Shown here one piece after another: positions 36,735 to 49,333 of a stretch of 64,000 nucleotides of DNA (its first letter is position 1; each line of letters begins with the position of its first letter). This stretch comes from Lunularia cruciata. Its lineage: Eukaryota > Streptophyta > Marchantiopsida > Lunulariales > Lunulariaceae. The notes beneath the pieces were generated by a model. It did no database searches, was not told where the DNA came from, and worked only from the letters and a program-made list of their open reading frames with translations. The position numbers and the translations under genes were made by a program. The stretch lies in assembly GCA_948567375.1 (NCBI GenBank), contig OX419756.1:43316552-43380551 (forward strand). Direction: 5' to 3'.

Positions 36735-39490
36735 TGAATCAACTAATTCAAATGCTTGTCATAGCTCTCAAGTTATTTGTGGATATTGGCTAGGACATTC
36801 TTGAACTTGGCATTGATATGCTCTTGCAATTGGTCAACTAACTTGGCCAATTGTTTTTTTGAATATACTTTTTCCTCCAAAGCATATTTCTATGACTTAG
36901 CTCCCTTAGCTTTGTGTGATGAGCTTGAGTCATAATAGACATTTCCACTTGTGCCTTTAGGTAATTTATGGCATCCTCCTTGATAGTAAGAATCCTCACC
37001 TGCTCCTCATCTAGGGCATCTTGGATAGATTGTGGCTCCATCTCTACTTCTTGCCTGACCTGCAAACAAAGGATTTGCTCCTTTTCTTTGTGATTGTTGA
37101 CAATCATGGTCAACTCCTCAATGCACATGTGGGCCTTCTCAATATTGGTGATGTAGGCCTATTTTTCCTTGGCACCATGGAGCCATAAAAACTTCAATTC
37201 TCATTTAAGGGATGTTATCTCCTCATTGTGAGCACTCAACTGCTCCTTGTGTTTGTTATTCATATCCTGAGCACAATACTCAAACATCCCTAATGGTTAA
37301 TAAGTAAGTATCCAATTGGGAATTTAGTTGTCATGATCCAACTATCTCTTACTTGATAATGGCAATTTTATTCTCTTTGGTGCTCAATTCTCCTCTTGTG
37401 CCACCTTGTACTTCACAAATGCCTTCTCTTGTTGGGATGCACCTATCTTTAGCATGGTGATCTTGGCCTTAATATTTTGTAACTCCTCTTTGTATTTCCC
37501 AAGCAGGGCATCACTATCTCTCTTTCAAACCTTGCATCCTTTGAAAAGGAATTATACTCCTCTCTCTTGCTATGCAGCTCCACTGCCTTAGCAACAAGCA
37601 CCATCTCAAACTTGTGGACCTTGATCCATCCTCCTCTGTTGGCCTCATCTCCATCTTGGTCTCCCTAAACCTTCTTGACTCTTCCTCTTGGGTATCACAA
37701 GCTGCTCCTTGAGCTATGTAAGCTCTTGAGTGTCTCCTTGGCTTAGATGTCACTCCTAACATTGGCAATGTTCTTGAACCATAGTGAGTTGAGCTAGCTA
37801 TGCAATACTAGCATGTAACTTGACCAACTCCTAGTCTACTCCCAAATTTTCCTAAATGGCATTGCATATACTCTATTAGCCTCATATAGTCCATTACCAC
37901 AAGGTCTATTGCTTGGTAAGCAAGAAGAAATTCTTCCATAGTATTTAACACTAGTCTCAATATATGAACAACCCATGTCAACAATGGTGGATAGTGTAGC
38001 ATGGGTTCTATAGTTCCTCTTGAATTCAGTCCCAAATAAGTTTCCTCTCCTTGTGTGACCTATGCTTCTTCCCTTATGTGTGGGTGATCATGAGTAGTTG
38101 CTAGGGCCACTTAGGTGCTCTGTACTTCTAGCACCACCTAGGAGCTTGATGCTACTCCCTTCTCTTCATCTACTTTTTTTACCACCATTGCTTTAGTAGC
38201 CACCATGTTCTTAGTAGCATTAGTTGGTTTTGCAAACAAGTTGTCCAAATCTAAGGACAATCTCTTCCTTGGACATTTATGTTTCTCTTGAGAGTATTCC
38301 CTTATAAGTCTATTGTCCTCCACCTAATTGAGATGGCATCATTGTGTATCCTTAGTTATTGGTTCCTTGGGTAGAGTTGCCACCCGTTGTTCTTCAAGGG
38401 AAAGACAAGACAATCAAAACCTACACTATCTCCACTTCCACCTTGGTGTTGGAGGAGCATTATTCCACAATTGAGATATTGAGATATCCTCTTCCTCATC
38501 CATAAAAATCTCCCTTCCTTTGGAGTGCCCTTTTTTGGTATCTTTAGCTCCACCACAATTGTGGGGTTGAAGTGTACTTCCATGCTTGGCTATGTATCAT
38601 CTCTCCCTAGTCAAAGGATAATTTGATCTTGGAGAAAGAGGTTGCTTGCTTTAGTGGCAATTGTCCAATGGTTGATGATTTTTTGTCCTCCTTGTCTTTT
38701 GGCATTAGTGTTGTGCTAGGAGTATCTTGTGAATCATGGTCATCTCTCACTTCACTTCCCAATCTTGATTCTTCATTCAAATGGAAATTGGTTTCATTAG
38801 AAGAATCTACAACATGGGGATTAGGCTTGTGTCTCTTTGTGATTTGAATTGGTACCATGGCCGTCTTCCTCTTGTTGGTGCTTGCTCCAGCAATCTTGCC
38901 TATCTTAATCCACTTTTCTATCTGGTGGTATATGAGTAAGGCCTCCTTATACTTCTTTGCTTCTCCCATGTATTTAGCTTAAGCTTGATGATAAATTGAG
39001 GGATATTAGGGTGCTAGGAAGAGTTTCTTCTCTTCCTTCTTTAGTAGCTTCATCTTGATGTAAAAATGCAAGACAAACATGAAGAGAAAAATATTTCCTC
39101 CATTTGTCTATAATTGCTTAGTCAATTTGTGGGTTTGATGGTGAAACATCTTTGCCCAGTCCATGGTTTTCCTTCATGAAACATGAAAGAAGGTGGATTC
39201 CCCATTGTTGATGTATGTGATTCATGTTGACTTGAAGATCTTCAGCAAGGTCACTATGGTGCGCCAATGGGACTGTTGTACTCATTCACCTACCAACCAT
39301 TTTCCATCTTTTTTGATTTGAATGGGGAATCAAATTTCCTCATCATTTTTCTATTGCTTGGGACCACCCTTGGTGAGGTATATTGCTCCAAGCATTGAAA
39401 TGGACTTGAGAACCTTTTTCCAATGCTCCTCAATACATGCAAATACATTGCACTACAAGTGTATAAAATTTGGATTCTTTTTCTTCTTAA
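36735..39490 (-). pseudogene. large unassigned frame downstream of a Gypsy integrase, copy 1
   Basis: Reading right to left, an N-terminal domain (about 39450-39030) encodes EHWKKVL and DWAKMFHHQTHKLTKQL. A basic segment (38969-38607) has KRHKPNPHVVDSS. A middle part has YQAIDLVVMDYMRLIEYMQ (38035-37808). A coiled-coil C-terminus (37128-36735) has CIEELTMIV, VRQEVEMEPQSIQDALDE, QVEMSIMTQAHHTKLREL and FKNVLANIHK. It would be a protein of roughly 900 residues with no transmembrane segment seen. The same order recurs in copy 2 at 42460-50935. It lies about 0.9 kb 3' of the integrase end on the same strand, so it may be a 3' accessory ORF of that Gypsy, in the position of the env-like ORF of Athila elements. 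Many stops and shifts are present. I do not recognise the family. Confidence 0.6.
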
Positions 39491-40379
39491 TCTCCTATAT
39501 CATCTAGAGATAAGTAAAATCCCATATCCACAACAAGAACTATAAACAATTCAAGTTGAAATACTTGGCATAGTGGTAATGCGCCCATTTCTTCACTCAT
39601 GGAGAATGCAAGGTAAATCTGGTTGTTTATGTCTTCTTTTTTGGAGAAATTGTGTTCTCCAATGCTTTCAATTCAAATTTGTCTCACCAATTTTACCTTC
39701 ACACTCTTGGTCCCAATCACCCTCTCACATAGTTTCTTGTGCTAACTCAAAAATTCTAATTCACCGCCGGGAAAGTTAGTTCTAATGGACATTTGCAATT
39801 CTACCTTTATTGAATCTTGGTGGCAATGCAAATTAAGTTGATTGAACCTTATTCCTTCACAAGGTGGGATACTTATACTTATGAAAAACTTATTTCAGAA
39901 TTTTGGTGGGCATTAGTGGTGAAACGCCATTGTTCACACAAGTGTGAAACATCATGAGGACTTATTGTTACTGAAATCAGTTCTTTGTCTTGCATGGTAG
40001 TTTCTTGTTTGTGTGAATGCCAATCTGGATGACTTATTGCCAATGGCTGATTTGGCAACTTGTACTCATGATCATGATGGTAGCTCCACTCAAATAGTCT
40101 TTGTGTAGTCCCACTCAGATGCTCACTCTATTTGGTAAATAACTACATATTTATGATGTTTTTATGATAGTTAGAGTACAAGTCATAAATCCTATCTACC
40201 GCCACTATTTTAATTTGAATGCTTAATGAATTACTAAGAAAAGGAAAAAATAGAAAAATCTGCATAAAGAGATGCAAGGTGGGCTACCACATGCTTTTCT
40301 CCTCAAATATGAGAGTCCATGCAAACATTGAGTGAGTCATGTCTCCAACTCTGAGTTCAATCATAGTCATTACACACTT

Positions 40380-42060
40380 GCTAGCCATTTATGTGGGTGG
40401 CAAGCAAGTTGCCTTCCAAATCCATCAACTGCAAGGATTCATTGTTGAAGATGGTTTTCATGTAATAGGGCACTATCAAACAAAGGTATAGCTTTCATGG
40501 AGACAATTTGTACCTATTATCATATAGCAAAACCTTATCACTTGTAGTGACCTACACAAGACATATGTTCTTGTCATGGTGCTCCTTCTTATGTTGTTGG
40601 TTGTCTCTCATACATTTTTATGAATCTCATTGCTTCTCATCCAAGAAAGTCAAAGTTCTTGACCATCCTCATGTAACATTCTATCCTCAAAGAGAATTTG
40701 ATAGGTTGAGATACCAAATTCCATAAGTAGATACCATACTTAAGAAAGTACATTGTTGGCCTTGTGATGATTTTTTCCATATTTCTATAGGTCCACAAAG
40801 CTGCCAATAGTTTGTATCCCAATCATAAGTGTAATTGTTCATGACCTTGTTCAAGGTTTTCCATAGCAGCCTGTTAGCCTTCTTGATTGATCCATTTGCC
40901 GTAGGATTGTAATAAGTAGTTTTCTTGTGCTTGATATGAAAGTACATCATCAAGGATTTGATCAGATTGTTGAGAAGATGTACTTGTCTATCATTGACTA
41001 GCCCCAATGGACAACTTTACTATGAGATGACATTTTGAAAGAAACGTTCTATGACCATGACAACTTGTAGTACTATTAGCTAGAAAAATTAACTATAAGT
41101 GAAAATGGGTGTAGTAATATATTTAAAAATCTTATGCATGATAGTCTAAGTGGATCATATAGAGGAGTCTCTAAAAGATGACTTCCATTAATATGGAAAA
41201 AGCCAAAAACATACCAAAAACTTTAGAGCAAATTCCATAGGCCTAAATGAAAGAATTAGGCTTTGAAAAATGGAATCTTATTTCCCCTTTGGAGGAGAAG
41301 ATTTTGCTTTCTCCCCCTCCTTTATCTTGCTCAGATCTTTCCAATGGTACGCCTTCCATGCTGTTTTGAGATTCCTAAAGGAAGATTCCCCATAGATTCT
41401 TTTTGGTCAAACTTGTTTGACCAACCAAATAGGACAAGGATCAACTTATCACCAATCTATATATCTAGTCTAAGGGTGTAGCTCATTGAGATGTCACCAA
41501 TCCATATATCTAATCCAAGGATGTATCTCCCTTGGAGTGGATCCTCTTTGTTATATGATAAAGACAAGGCGCTCCTTTGGGGCATAGGAGTCCTTTGAGA
41601 GTTCCAATATTTTGTGCTTCTTGTGTTGTTACACAATGTCATCCTTCTTTGTAACCTTGGCTTCCACCATCTTTGTTGCATAGTTGGTACATACAAAGAT
41701 GTACCTCTTGAGTGTAGTCCTTGTGACAGGTTGGATTGGTCCTACAAAATCAATGCCCCACTCTTTCAATGGTTTCAAAGGTAGAATGGGTCAAAGAGTC
41801 CATTGTGTAGAGGGCATAGGTCTTCCTGTTCTTTGGCAAGCATTATGAGTGTACATCCTTGTATAGGATAAGCAACTAGTATCTTGTCATTAGGATTTTC
41901 TTCATTGTATTCTTTAGAGCAAAGTGACTTCTAGATGTAAAGACTATATCACTCTACCTACTTCATGCACTTTGAGACATTGCTAAAGCTCTTCATCCAT
42001 CCCAAGCTTGAATAAGATGATAGTCACAACCCATCTGATGTTCCCATAGGCAGATTATCT
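40380..42060 (-). pseudogene. Gypsy (Tat/Athila-like) integrase remnant
   Basis: From right to left: ACQRTGRP (second half of the HHCC domain, about 41860); PLKEWGIDFVGPIQP with the first catalytic Asp; YIFVCTNYATKMVEAKV (about 41690); then after about 600 bp of unrelated sequence LVNDRQVHLLNNLIKSLM and YYNPTANGSIKKANRLLW (41007-40850), where the catalytic Glu is Lys; LLAALWTYRNMEK; and the C-terminal DKVLLYDNRYKLSP (about 40530). The C-terminal style is that of non-chromodomain Gypsy elements. The 41010-41620 gap may be an insertion and contains an imperfect repeat (TATATCTAGTC.AAGG). The upstream pol genes are absent because the strand changes at the (GA)n tract. Confidence 0.75.
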
Positions 42061-42271
42061 AAATTTTTTTAGTTGTTTTCCCCAAATAAATGCATCTTGT
42101 TGAGAAGGATGATGCTTGAAGGTAGAAAGTATGGCTTATATCTCAATGACCATGAAGTTCCTAAAGAATCACCCGGAGAGGAGAGCAGATGTTTGAGTTT
42201 AAAGGTACTATGAACAAAGGTACATTTTAGAAGCAAGATGAGCTTAAAACTTTTGAGCGATTTGAAAAATT

Positions 42272-42408
<137 letters not shown>

Positions 42409-44184
42409 GGATTGAGAGCACAAAGTGAGAATCATATTCATGGTGCACTTTCCTATTAAGATGTCTTCCTCAAAGAAGAAGTCTGGTATAGAGAAGTGTG
42501 CACATTATTGGTATGTTGAGTACTTGAATTTGACATATTTATGCTTTCAACTATAGATTTGGGATTTTTCATACCTCCTAATGGTAATCAAGATTAAGGA
42601 GAAGAAGAACCTGAACTTCTTTGACTTGAGAAAAATGTGTTTGCATGGACTAAGGAGCATTGGCAAAAAGTGCTCAGGTTTGATTCAACACTGGGGGCAA
42701 TGCCCTCACCACAAAAAAAAATGACAAGGAAGTTTCAAACACAAGAAGACAAGGAATGGTTGGAAGGTGCAAGGATGCCATGACCCTATGTGGTGCACCA
42801 TGGTCACCTTGGTTATGAAGTTGTTCAAATCCTGACGGACTATGTTTGTGAACAATGGGCAGTGATGTTTTTCCAATGACTACATGAATGAAAACCCGCA
42901 GATTGGGTGAAGATGTTCTATCATTGAACTCTAGAGCTTATGGGGCAGTTGCAAATGACAAGAGGACCTACTTTACTCTCACTATTTGTGCTGCATATCT
43001 ATATTGGGATGAGACTATTGTGGAAGGAAGAGAGGAAGCTCTTTCTGGTGCATTACTAACACGTGGGGTATTATCAAATGCCAATTGTGATGTAAAGGCG
43101 ATATTAGGAAGTATAAGGATGCCTTCATAAATGGGTAAGTAGGTACCTATTGATAAGGGAGGGTACCCATTGCTGTTGGGGAGAGAACCAACAAATGGAA
43201 GGCGGTCATTACTCCACCAAGGATTAGGAAGAGACACCGACCAAATCCTCAAGTGGTGGACTATTTGGAGGAGGAAGCCAATGACAAATCATGATCAGGA
43301 AGTGATGGAGGGTCTGACCAAGACTTACAAGGGGGCCGTAGTGTAGTCACTATGCTTGTAGCACAAGAGATGGAACCTTCACCAACTATGGAAGTAGTGC
43401 TCCCAAAGCAGGAGAACTCCTCCAAGATAGAGGGGTCATTTGATAAGGCATAAGTAGGAGAAGATGCAAGAGTGGAGGTTCAATACACTCTTGTAACATT
43501 GTTAAGAGTTTGATATGCCAAACCAATCCATCCTTGACTAAGGCAATGTTGTGGTGGATGATGAGGAGGAGGTCCTAGTATCCCATTTGCAAAAAAAAGA
43601 CTCCTTCCTTTACACCAATACACAAAGAAGAAGGGACAGTTTAGGTTTTGGCTGTCCCTCAAGGAGACAATCATTAGGTAGTAACTCCACCTCATGAACC
43701 AATGCTCAAGACTGTCCTACCCTCACCATCTTGGGGAGCGGAAGGAGACTTTTTAGTGAGGAAAAGGGTTAAGGAGTAGGAAGAAATGCATCCTTAAAGA
43801 AATCACCTCCCCTCCTAAGAATGTTAGACTCAAGGAGTTGGTGGTGAATGAGTCTAGACCCAAAGAAGAGCGACCTAAGAGTACCTTGGAAGCACCAATA
43901 GTGCAAAGTGCTACAATGATCCTCAATCCGACTCAAGATCTTTTGCAAGCTAGTGGAGCCACGCCAACCCTACCATGAGAGGTGCCATGGCCCAAGCCAA
44001 GTCCGCTGGTGTGCATGGAGGAGCTCTTCATGTACCCACTCAACTATCCTCAGTTCTCATCTTGAATTGTCTGCTTGTTGGGACCAGTACTAAAGACCTG
44101 AAGAACTACTCCCCATGTAACAGTATGGAGTTAGCAACAAAGTTAGTCGGGATCATGAAGTAGCACATAAGACAAATTAACCTA

Positions 44185-44288
44185 GAATATTCCGGAAGTA
44201 TCTAGGAAGCTTCTTGGGAAGCTTCCCGGTTAGCTTAGCTTGCACGCCAAGTAGGTGGCTTCTAGAAGGAAGCTTCTTGAGAAGCTTC
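44185..44288 (+). promoter_or_regulatory. heat-shock-element-like cluster, 5' LTR
   Basis: GAATATTCCGGAA (44185-44197) is a perfect three-unit nGAAnnTTCnnGAAn site. GAAGCTTC pairs follow at 44206-44225 (spaced TTGG) and 44269-44288 (spaced TTGA), with TTCTAGAA at 44260-44267 between them. The motifs are seen directly; heat-shock factor binding is inferred. Confidence 0.6.
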
Positions 44289-44368
44289 CTAGTTAACTTG
44301 GCTTGCACTCTAAGAAAATGGCTTGAGGAAACTTCTTGAGAAGCTTCTCAAGGGCCTTGTATGCTACC

Positions 44369-44376
44369 TATAAATA
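44369..44376 (+). promoter_or_regulatory. LTR TATA box (5' LTR)
   Basis: TATAAATA about 110 bp before the LTR end and conserved at 49599-49606 in the 3' LTR. It is the likely core promoter of the element, downstream of the heat-shock-element cluster. Confidence 0.75.
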
Positions 44377-44481
44377 CCAAAGCCAAAGCTCATGCTAGAC
44401 ATTCAGAGTTTTCCCTTATTCAAGTGTCCTAATGTGAGTTTCCATTCTCCTATTTCTCTCCTCAGATTCGGTCTTTTACAT

Positions 44482-44493
44482 TGGTATCAGAGC
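44482..44493 (+). promoter_or_regulatory. chromovirus primer-binding site
   Basis: TGGTATCAGAGC, one base after the LTR, complementary to the initiator tRNA-Met 3' end. Confidence 0.93.
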
Positions 44494-44751
44494 AAGAATG
44501 GGATGGATGGAATTTATGGACCACCAAAACCACTTCCACCAAACCATTGGGATTTTTGCGTCCAAATACTACCGAAGCATCATTTCACACAGTTCATCAC
44601 CTTGCACTTTGGACAAGATTTTCTACATATGATCACCATATCTGAGGAACCCTTGGTGCTTCCGGTTGTAACTTATGGAGAACGATGGACGTGCTATTTC
44701 TATGTGTTAATAAATTAGATAGATTGGGAGTGGTGTGATAAAGGAGCAACC

Positions 44752-45600
44752 ATGGCGGCAATACCTAATGTTATCCTTGCTATGCAACAACAAATCAAGC
44801 ACCTTACTTGATTGTTGGATGAACGAGATCTTCGACGACAAGAGCAAGTAGAGAGAGTACCAATTCAAGAAGGAGAAGATTGGAGCAAATTCCCTAAACC
44901 CAAGGTATTTGAAGGCAAGAATCTCCCAGGTGCAGTTGAGAATTTTGTGTTTGATTGTGAATGTTATTTTGAAGCTACCAATCTACAAGATGAGCAAAAA
45001 CAGATTCTCTTGGCTTCTAGCCAATTGGATGGAGTAGCAAAGCTATGGTGGAGATTCCGAGTGGAGTGAGCCAAACGACAAATGGTTGCACCGATCTTGA
45101 CATGGGCAGAATTCAAGAGCGCAATAATCAGTCGGTTCCAAGCTATAAATGCTACACAAGCTGCACGGGATAAGTTGGCAAAATTGAAACAGATTGGCTC
45201 TGTAAGAAGTTACATCACGCAGTTCCAAAACACCATCATGCAAATCCCAAATATTTTGGAAGGTGAAGCTCTGGATCAATTTGTGAGGGGCTTGAAAGAA
45301 AGAACCAAATTAGAGGTAACCATGCGAGAGCCACAACACTTGGAGGAAGCCATGCGGTTGGCCAAACATTTTGATTCCTTGGTGGCAACAACTTGGTCTC
45401 GACCTCAACCCCCACAAAGCCTACCAATACACTACACAAAAGTGGAGGAGTCAGCACCAATGGAGTTTGATGCAATTCAACAAAGACCACTGGGCATGGT
45501 AGACAAGTAGAAACTTTGACAAAATGGTGGTTGTTTTTATTGTTTGCTAGTTGGGGCATTGCATTGTTGAATGTCCAGTCAAGAATGAACGACCCTGACA
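44752..45600 (+). pseudogene. chromovirus gag
   Basis: The capsid frame starts at an ATG at 44752 (MAAIPN...). It runs through FEGKNLPGAVENFVFDCECY, WADEFK-like WAEFKSAIISRFQA and YITQFQNTIMQIPNI to a zinc knuckle near 45530-45590. Stops are TGA 44809-44811, TGA 45067-45069 and TAG 45508-45510. The knuckle residues (CFYC...GH....C) are all present but need a one-base shift between the second Cys and the His. Confidence 0.82.
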
Positions 45601-45735
45601 AGTTGCCCAAGTGGAGGTTGTGGAGCGGAATGATCAAGGAAATGAGGAATCCCAATAGGAGATTTTGAGCCGCCTACTAGGAGCTTCATTAGTTCCAATG
45701 GGATTGAAGGCTCAACCCATGCAAGTCTGCTTCAC

Positions 45736-46077
45736 TTGCAAGGTATGATATCTAATCGGGGTTGTAGGATTTTGGTTGATTCTGGAAGTTCAGAGAATTG
45801 CATGTCTATGCAAGTAGCAAAGGAATTGAGTATTCCTATCAAGCCAGTGATTGGAAGTAGTTTGATGATGGCGGATGGTAGAAAAGGTTATGCATTCCGC
45901 ACCTTGCATCCTGTTACCTTCAAGATTGGGAAGGATTATTTGGAGTGTATGAGGTTTGTAGTGGCACCTCTACACTATGATATCATTCTAGGTCTACCTT
46001 GGCTTGAACGTCATAATATTCAATTCGATTGGACCCAACGCCAAATTCAAGTACAACACCAAGGTAGGAATTTCTGA
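45736..46077 (+). pseudogene. chromovirus aspartic protease
   Basis: The retropepsin fold is intact as a frame: active site RILVDSGSSENCM and the flap-distal DIILGLPWLERH. It would cleave the gag-pol polyprotein. It is separated by stops from gag and RT. The region 46080-46260 after it contains four imperfect copies of a 60-bp GAGTCCC(A/T)AGA(T/A)GGGAAGTTTG unit. Confidence 0.85.
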
Positions 46078-46215
46078 TTAGGTTGTCTGGCACCTCTGAG
46101 TAAGACACCTAAGAATAGTCAGTCCCAAGATGAGAAGTTTGTCGAGAAGGTAGCCATAGAGCAAATCTGGAAGGGAGATGAGTCCCAAGATGGGAAGTTT
46201 GCCAAGAAGGCAACC

Positions 46216-47740
46216 ATGGAGCAAGCTTGGAAGAGAGATGAGTCCCTAGAAGGGAAGTTTGTTAATGAAGCAGCCATAGAGCAAGCTTTGGAGGAAAATA
46301 AGTCTATATTCACGGTGTGGATCAAGCCGATTGCACAAGAACAATCTGAGGAGGGCCAAGTGCCGCATCAAGCAACGGTTGATCGGATAGTTCAGGAGTT
46401 TGCAGATGTGTTTCTGGATGATCTGCCAAAGGGATTACCCTCTGATCGAGGTATGCCCTTCAAGATCAAGTTATTGCCAGGGAGTACTCTAGTGAGTAGA
46501 CCAATCTATCGGCTCTCACCAAAGGAGTTGGAGGAGTTGCAAACAACACTTACAGAGTTGTTGGAGAAGGATTTCATACAACATAGTACCTCTCCTTGGG
46601 GAGCACCGGTACTATTTGTTCCAAAGAAGGATGGAGTACTTTGTTTCTGTATTGATTACCGTGGGCTCAATAAGCAAACCGTGAAGAATGCATATCCCTT
46701 GCCTCAGATCAATGACCTGCTTGATCAATTAAGTGGAGCACGCTACTTTTCCAAGCTGGATCTTTGTAGCGGCTATTGGCAAATTCCTATTGAAGGAGAG
46801 GATGTGCAAAAGACTGCCTTTTGCACAAGGTATGGACATTTTGAGTGGAGAGTTCTACCTTTTGGACTCACTAATGCTCCAGCAATCTTCATGGATCAGA
46901 TGCATCGGGTGTTGGAGGGACTATTGGATCAGTCTATGGTAGTGTTCTTAGATGATATCTTAATCTATAGCAGGATAGAGGCAGAACATATGAATCATGT
47001 GGCGAGAAGTTCTAAGACGACTACAATAGTGGAAATTTTACTACAAGAAGTCAAAGTGTGCTTTTTGGCAAAAGGAGGTTACCTTCTTGGGTCATAAGAT
47101 CTTGTCAGAGGGGATCAAGATGGAAGAAGAGAAGATCAAGGCCATTACTGATTGGCCTACCCCAAAGGATGCTACCAAAGTACGAGCATTCAATGGATTG
47201 GCCAGTTTTTACCGACGGTTCATCCACTATTATGCTCACGTGGCTACACCATTGACCGACCTCTTGGGAAAGAACTCGAGCTTCCAATGGACCACCAAGC
47301 ATGAAGAAGCATTCCAGAAGTTAAAGCATATGGTATCTTCAAGACCCATTCTTCAACCATATGATCCTCAACTACCTTGTGTGGTTGATTTTTATGCTTC
47401 TAGCTTTGCAATTGGAGCTGTGTTGCAACAAGAATTTCCAAATGGACTACATCCTATTGCTTTTGTGTCTCGCTGACTAAATACAGCTGAAAGAAATTAC
47501 TCTACTCGAGATCGGGAACAACTTGCAATGGTATATGCCACCAAGGTATGGAGGCATTATCTCTTGGGGAAACAAGTGATCATGAAAACTGATCACAAGC
47601 CATTGTTGCAAACCTTACACCTAGAGCACATGAAGAGTCGACATCATCAATAGGAAGAGCAACTCCAATTGCTCAACATCAAACTTGAGTACAAACCAGG
47701 TCGGTTCCATGTCATCCCTGATGCTCTATCATGACGACCT
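46216..47740 (+). pseudogene. chromovirus reverse transcriptase and RNase H
   Basis: 46216-47010 has [60 protein letters not shown] and the palm [10 protein letters not shown] with both aspartates. A frameshift near 47010-47080 moves the thumb ([24 protein letters not shown]) to 47087-47476. RNase H follows: the first acidic site is FYAS where TDAS is usual, then NYSTRDREQL and KTDHKPLL. In-frame stops are TGA 47474-47476, a TAG near 47653 and a TGA before RPDLKSL near 47733. Only the RT palm looks catalytically complete. Confidence 0.87.
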
Positions 47741-47743
47741 GAT

Positions 47744-49000
47744 TTGAAGTCTCTTCCTCTCATCGCGGTAGCAATTACAACGGTGTCAATTGATCCCAAG
47801 ATCCATAACAAGTTTTGGTTAGCTCTACAGCAAGATCTCTTCTTCCAAATAGTACATGGTCGGCTAACAACAGGTGACAAGGAGTACAACACCTTCTCCT
47901 TCAAGGAAGGCCTTCTATTCCATGCGGACCGGATCTATGTTCCAGCCAAAGGTGATCTTTGACTTGTGCGCCTTCAAGAAGCCCATGATTTACCCATCGC
48001 TGGTCACATGGGCGTGGACAAGACCTTGGGTACCCTCCAACGTCAATGGTGGTGGCCCAACATGACACGAGATGTTCAAGAATTTGTCTGATTGTGTGAG
48101 AGCTGCCAACGTAACAAGACCAACAACCAAAAGCCGGGTGGACTCCTTCAAGTGCTTGCCGTTCCATCAGCTCGTTGGGAGCATGTGAGCTTGGATCACA
48201 TCACATCCTTGCCAAAGACAAAACAAGGACACACCGCCATCGGGGTGTTTGTGTATAAGCTTAATAAGCAAATCCACTTGGCACCAACCTGTGATACCGT
48301 GGATGCTCCAAACTTAGTGCAAATCTACTTTGACAATGTCTTCAAGCATCATGGAATGCCACGCGTACTCATCTCCGACCGTGACCCTTGTTTTACCGAG
48401 AAGTTTTGGCAAGCACTCTTCCAGATACTCGGCACCAAGCTTGCTTTGTCCTCGGCCTATCATCCTTAAACTGATAGACAAACCAAACGTGCAAATCGTA
48501 CATTGGAGGATATATTGCGTGCCTTTGTCAATGTCCACCATACCAATTGGGATGAAAGTCTTGCTGTTGCCAAATTTGCCTACAACAATTCCAAACAGGC
48601 AAGCACCGGATTCTCTCCTTTCTTTCTCAATTTTGGCCAAGATCTACTTGTTCCAGATTCTCTTCTTGCTCCCCCTCCATGTCAGGTTCCTCATACTTCC
48701 ACATTCTTGACCATTATATCCCAATCTCTCCAACAAGCCAAGTCTCACCTCCTTGTTGCTCAGAATCGCCAAAAACAATATGCGGACCACCATTGTCGAG
48801 ATCTCACCTTTGAAGTTGGTGATAAAGTCATGCTATCCTCTAGTAACCTCCCTCTCCCACTTGATACCCAAGTTTGTAAACTTGCCCCTAATTGGATAGG
48901 ACCCTTTGATATCACCCAAATTGTCTTCTCTATTGCTTATCGTCTTGCCTTGCCTTGTCACATGCGTATCCATCCTGTCTTTCATGTTTCCAAGTTGAAA
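47744..49000 (+). pseudogene. chromovirus integrase
   Basis: The zinc domain has HDLPIAGHMG and CESCQR. The core has SLDHITSLP (first Asp) and LISDRDPCF (second Asp). The third site reads YHP-stop-TDRQTKRANRTLED, where the family has QTER, so the catalytic Glu is Lys. The C-terminal SH3-like part is open: FEVGDKVMLSS, LAPNWIGPFDI, HPVFHVSKLKPFV. Stops: TGA 47960-47962, TGA near 48088 and TAA 48467-48469. Confidence 0.87.
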
Positions 49001-49333
49001 CCCTTTGTTCCTAACCCTTCTTCCTTTTCTTCTCAAGTCCAACCTCCTCCTCTTCCTATCCTTATCAATGATCACGAGGAGTACGAAGTTGATCGTATCC
49101 TTGCACATCGCCATATTCAACAAGGCCGTCGCCAACATACAAAGTACAAGGTCCTTTGGAAAGGGTATCCCCTTCATGATGCCACCTGGGAACCTCTTTC
49201 TCACCTCCAAAATGCACAGACGGCCATCCAGGAATTCAAAGCTTCATTGGCAACGAGGACGTCACCAACTAGCGGCAGGGGAATATGTAACAATATGGAG
49301 TTAGCAATGAAGTTAGTCGGGCTCACAAAGTAG
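48503..49333 (+). pseudogene. integrase C-terminus fused to a chromodomain (open frame)
   Basis: A 276-codon uninterrupted frame. After the GPF-type integrase tail it ends in a chromodomain at about 49076-49240: EYEVDRILAHR, KYKVLWKGY, ATWEPLSHL, with aromatic residues where the methyl-lysine cage is expected. Chromodomains steer chromovirus integration to marked chromatin. The frame runs into the 3' LTR at 49286. It is the best-preserved coding piece of the element, though cut off from the rest by stops. Confidence 0.88.

Larger units (their letters stand above)
44116..44480 (+). repeat. chromovirus 5' LTR, 365 bp
   Basis: TGTAACAGTATGG to GGTCTTTTACA. It contains the heat-shock-element motif GAATATTCCGGAA (44185-44197), repeated GAAGCTTC palindromes and a TATA box. 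It is nearly identical to the 3' LTR except for a 60-bp segment present only there. Confidence 0.95.
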
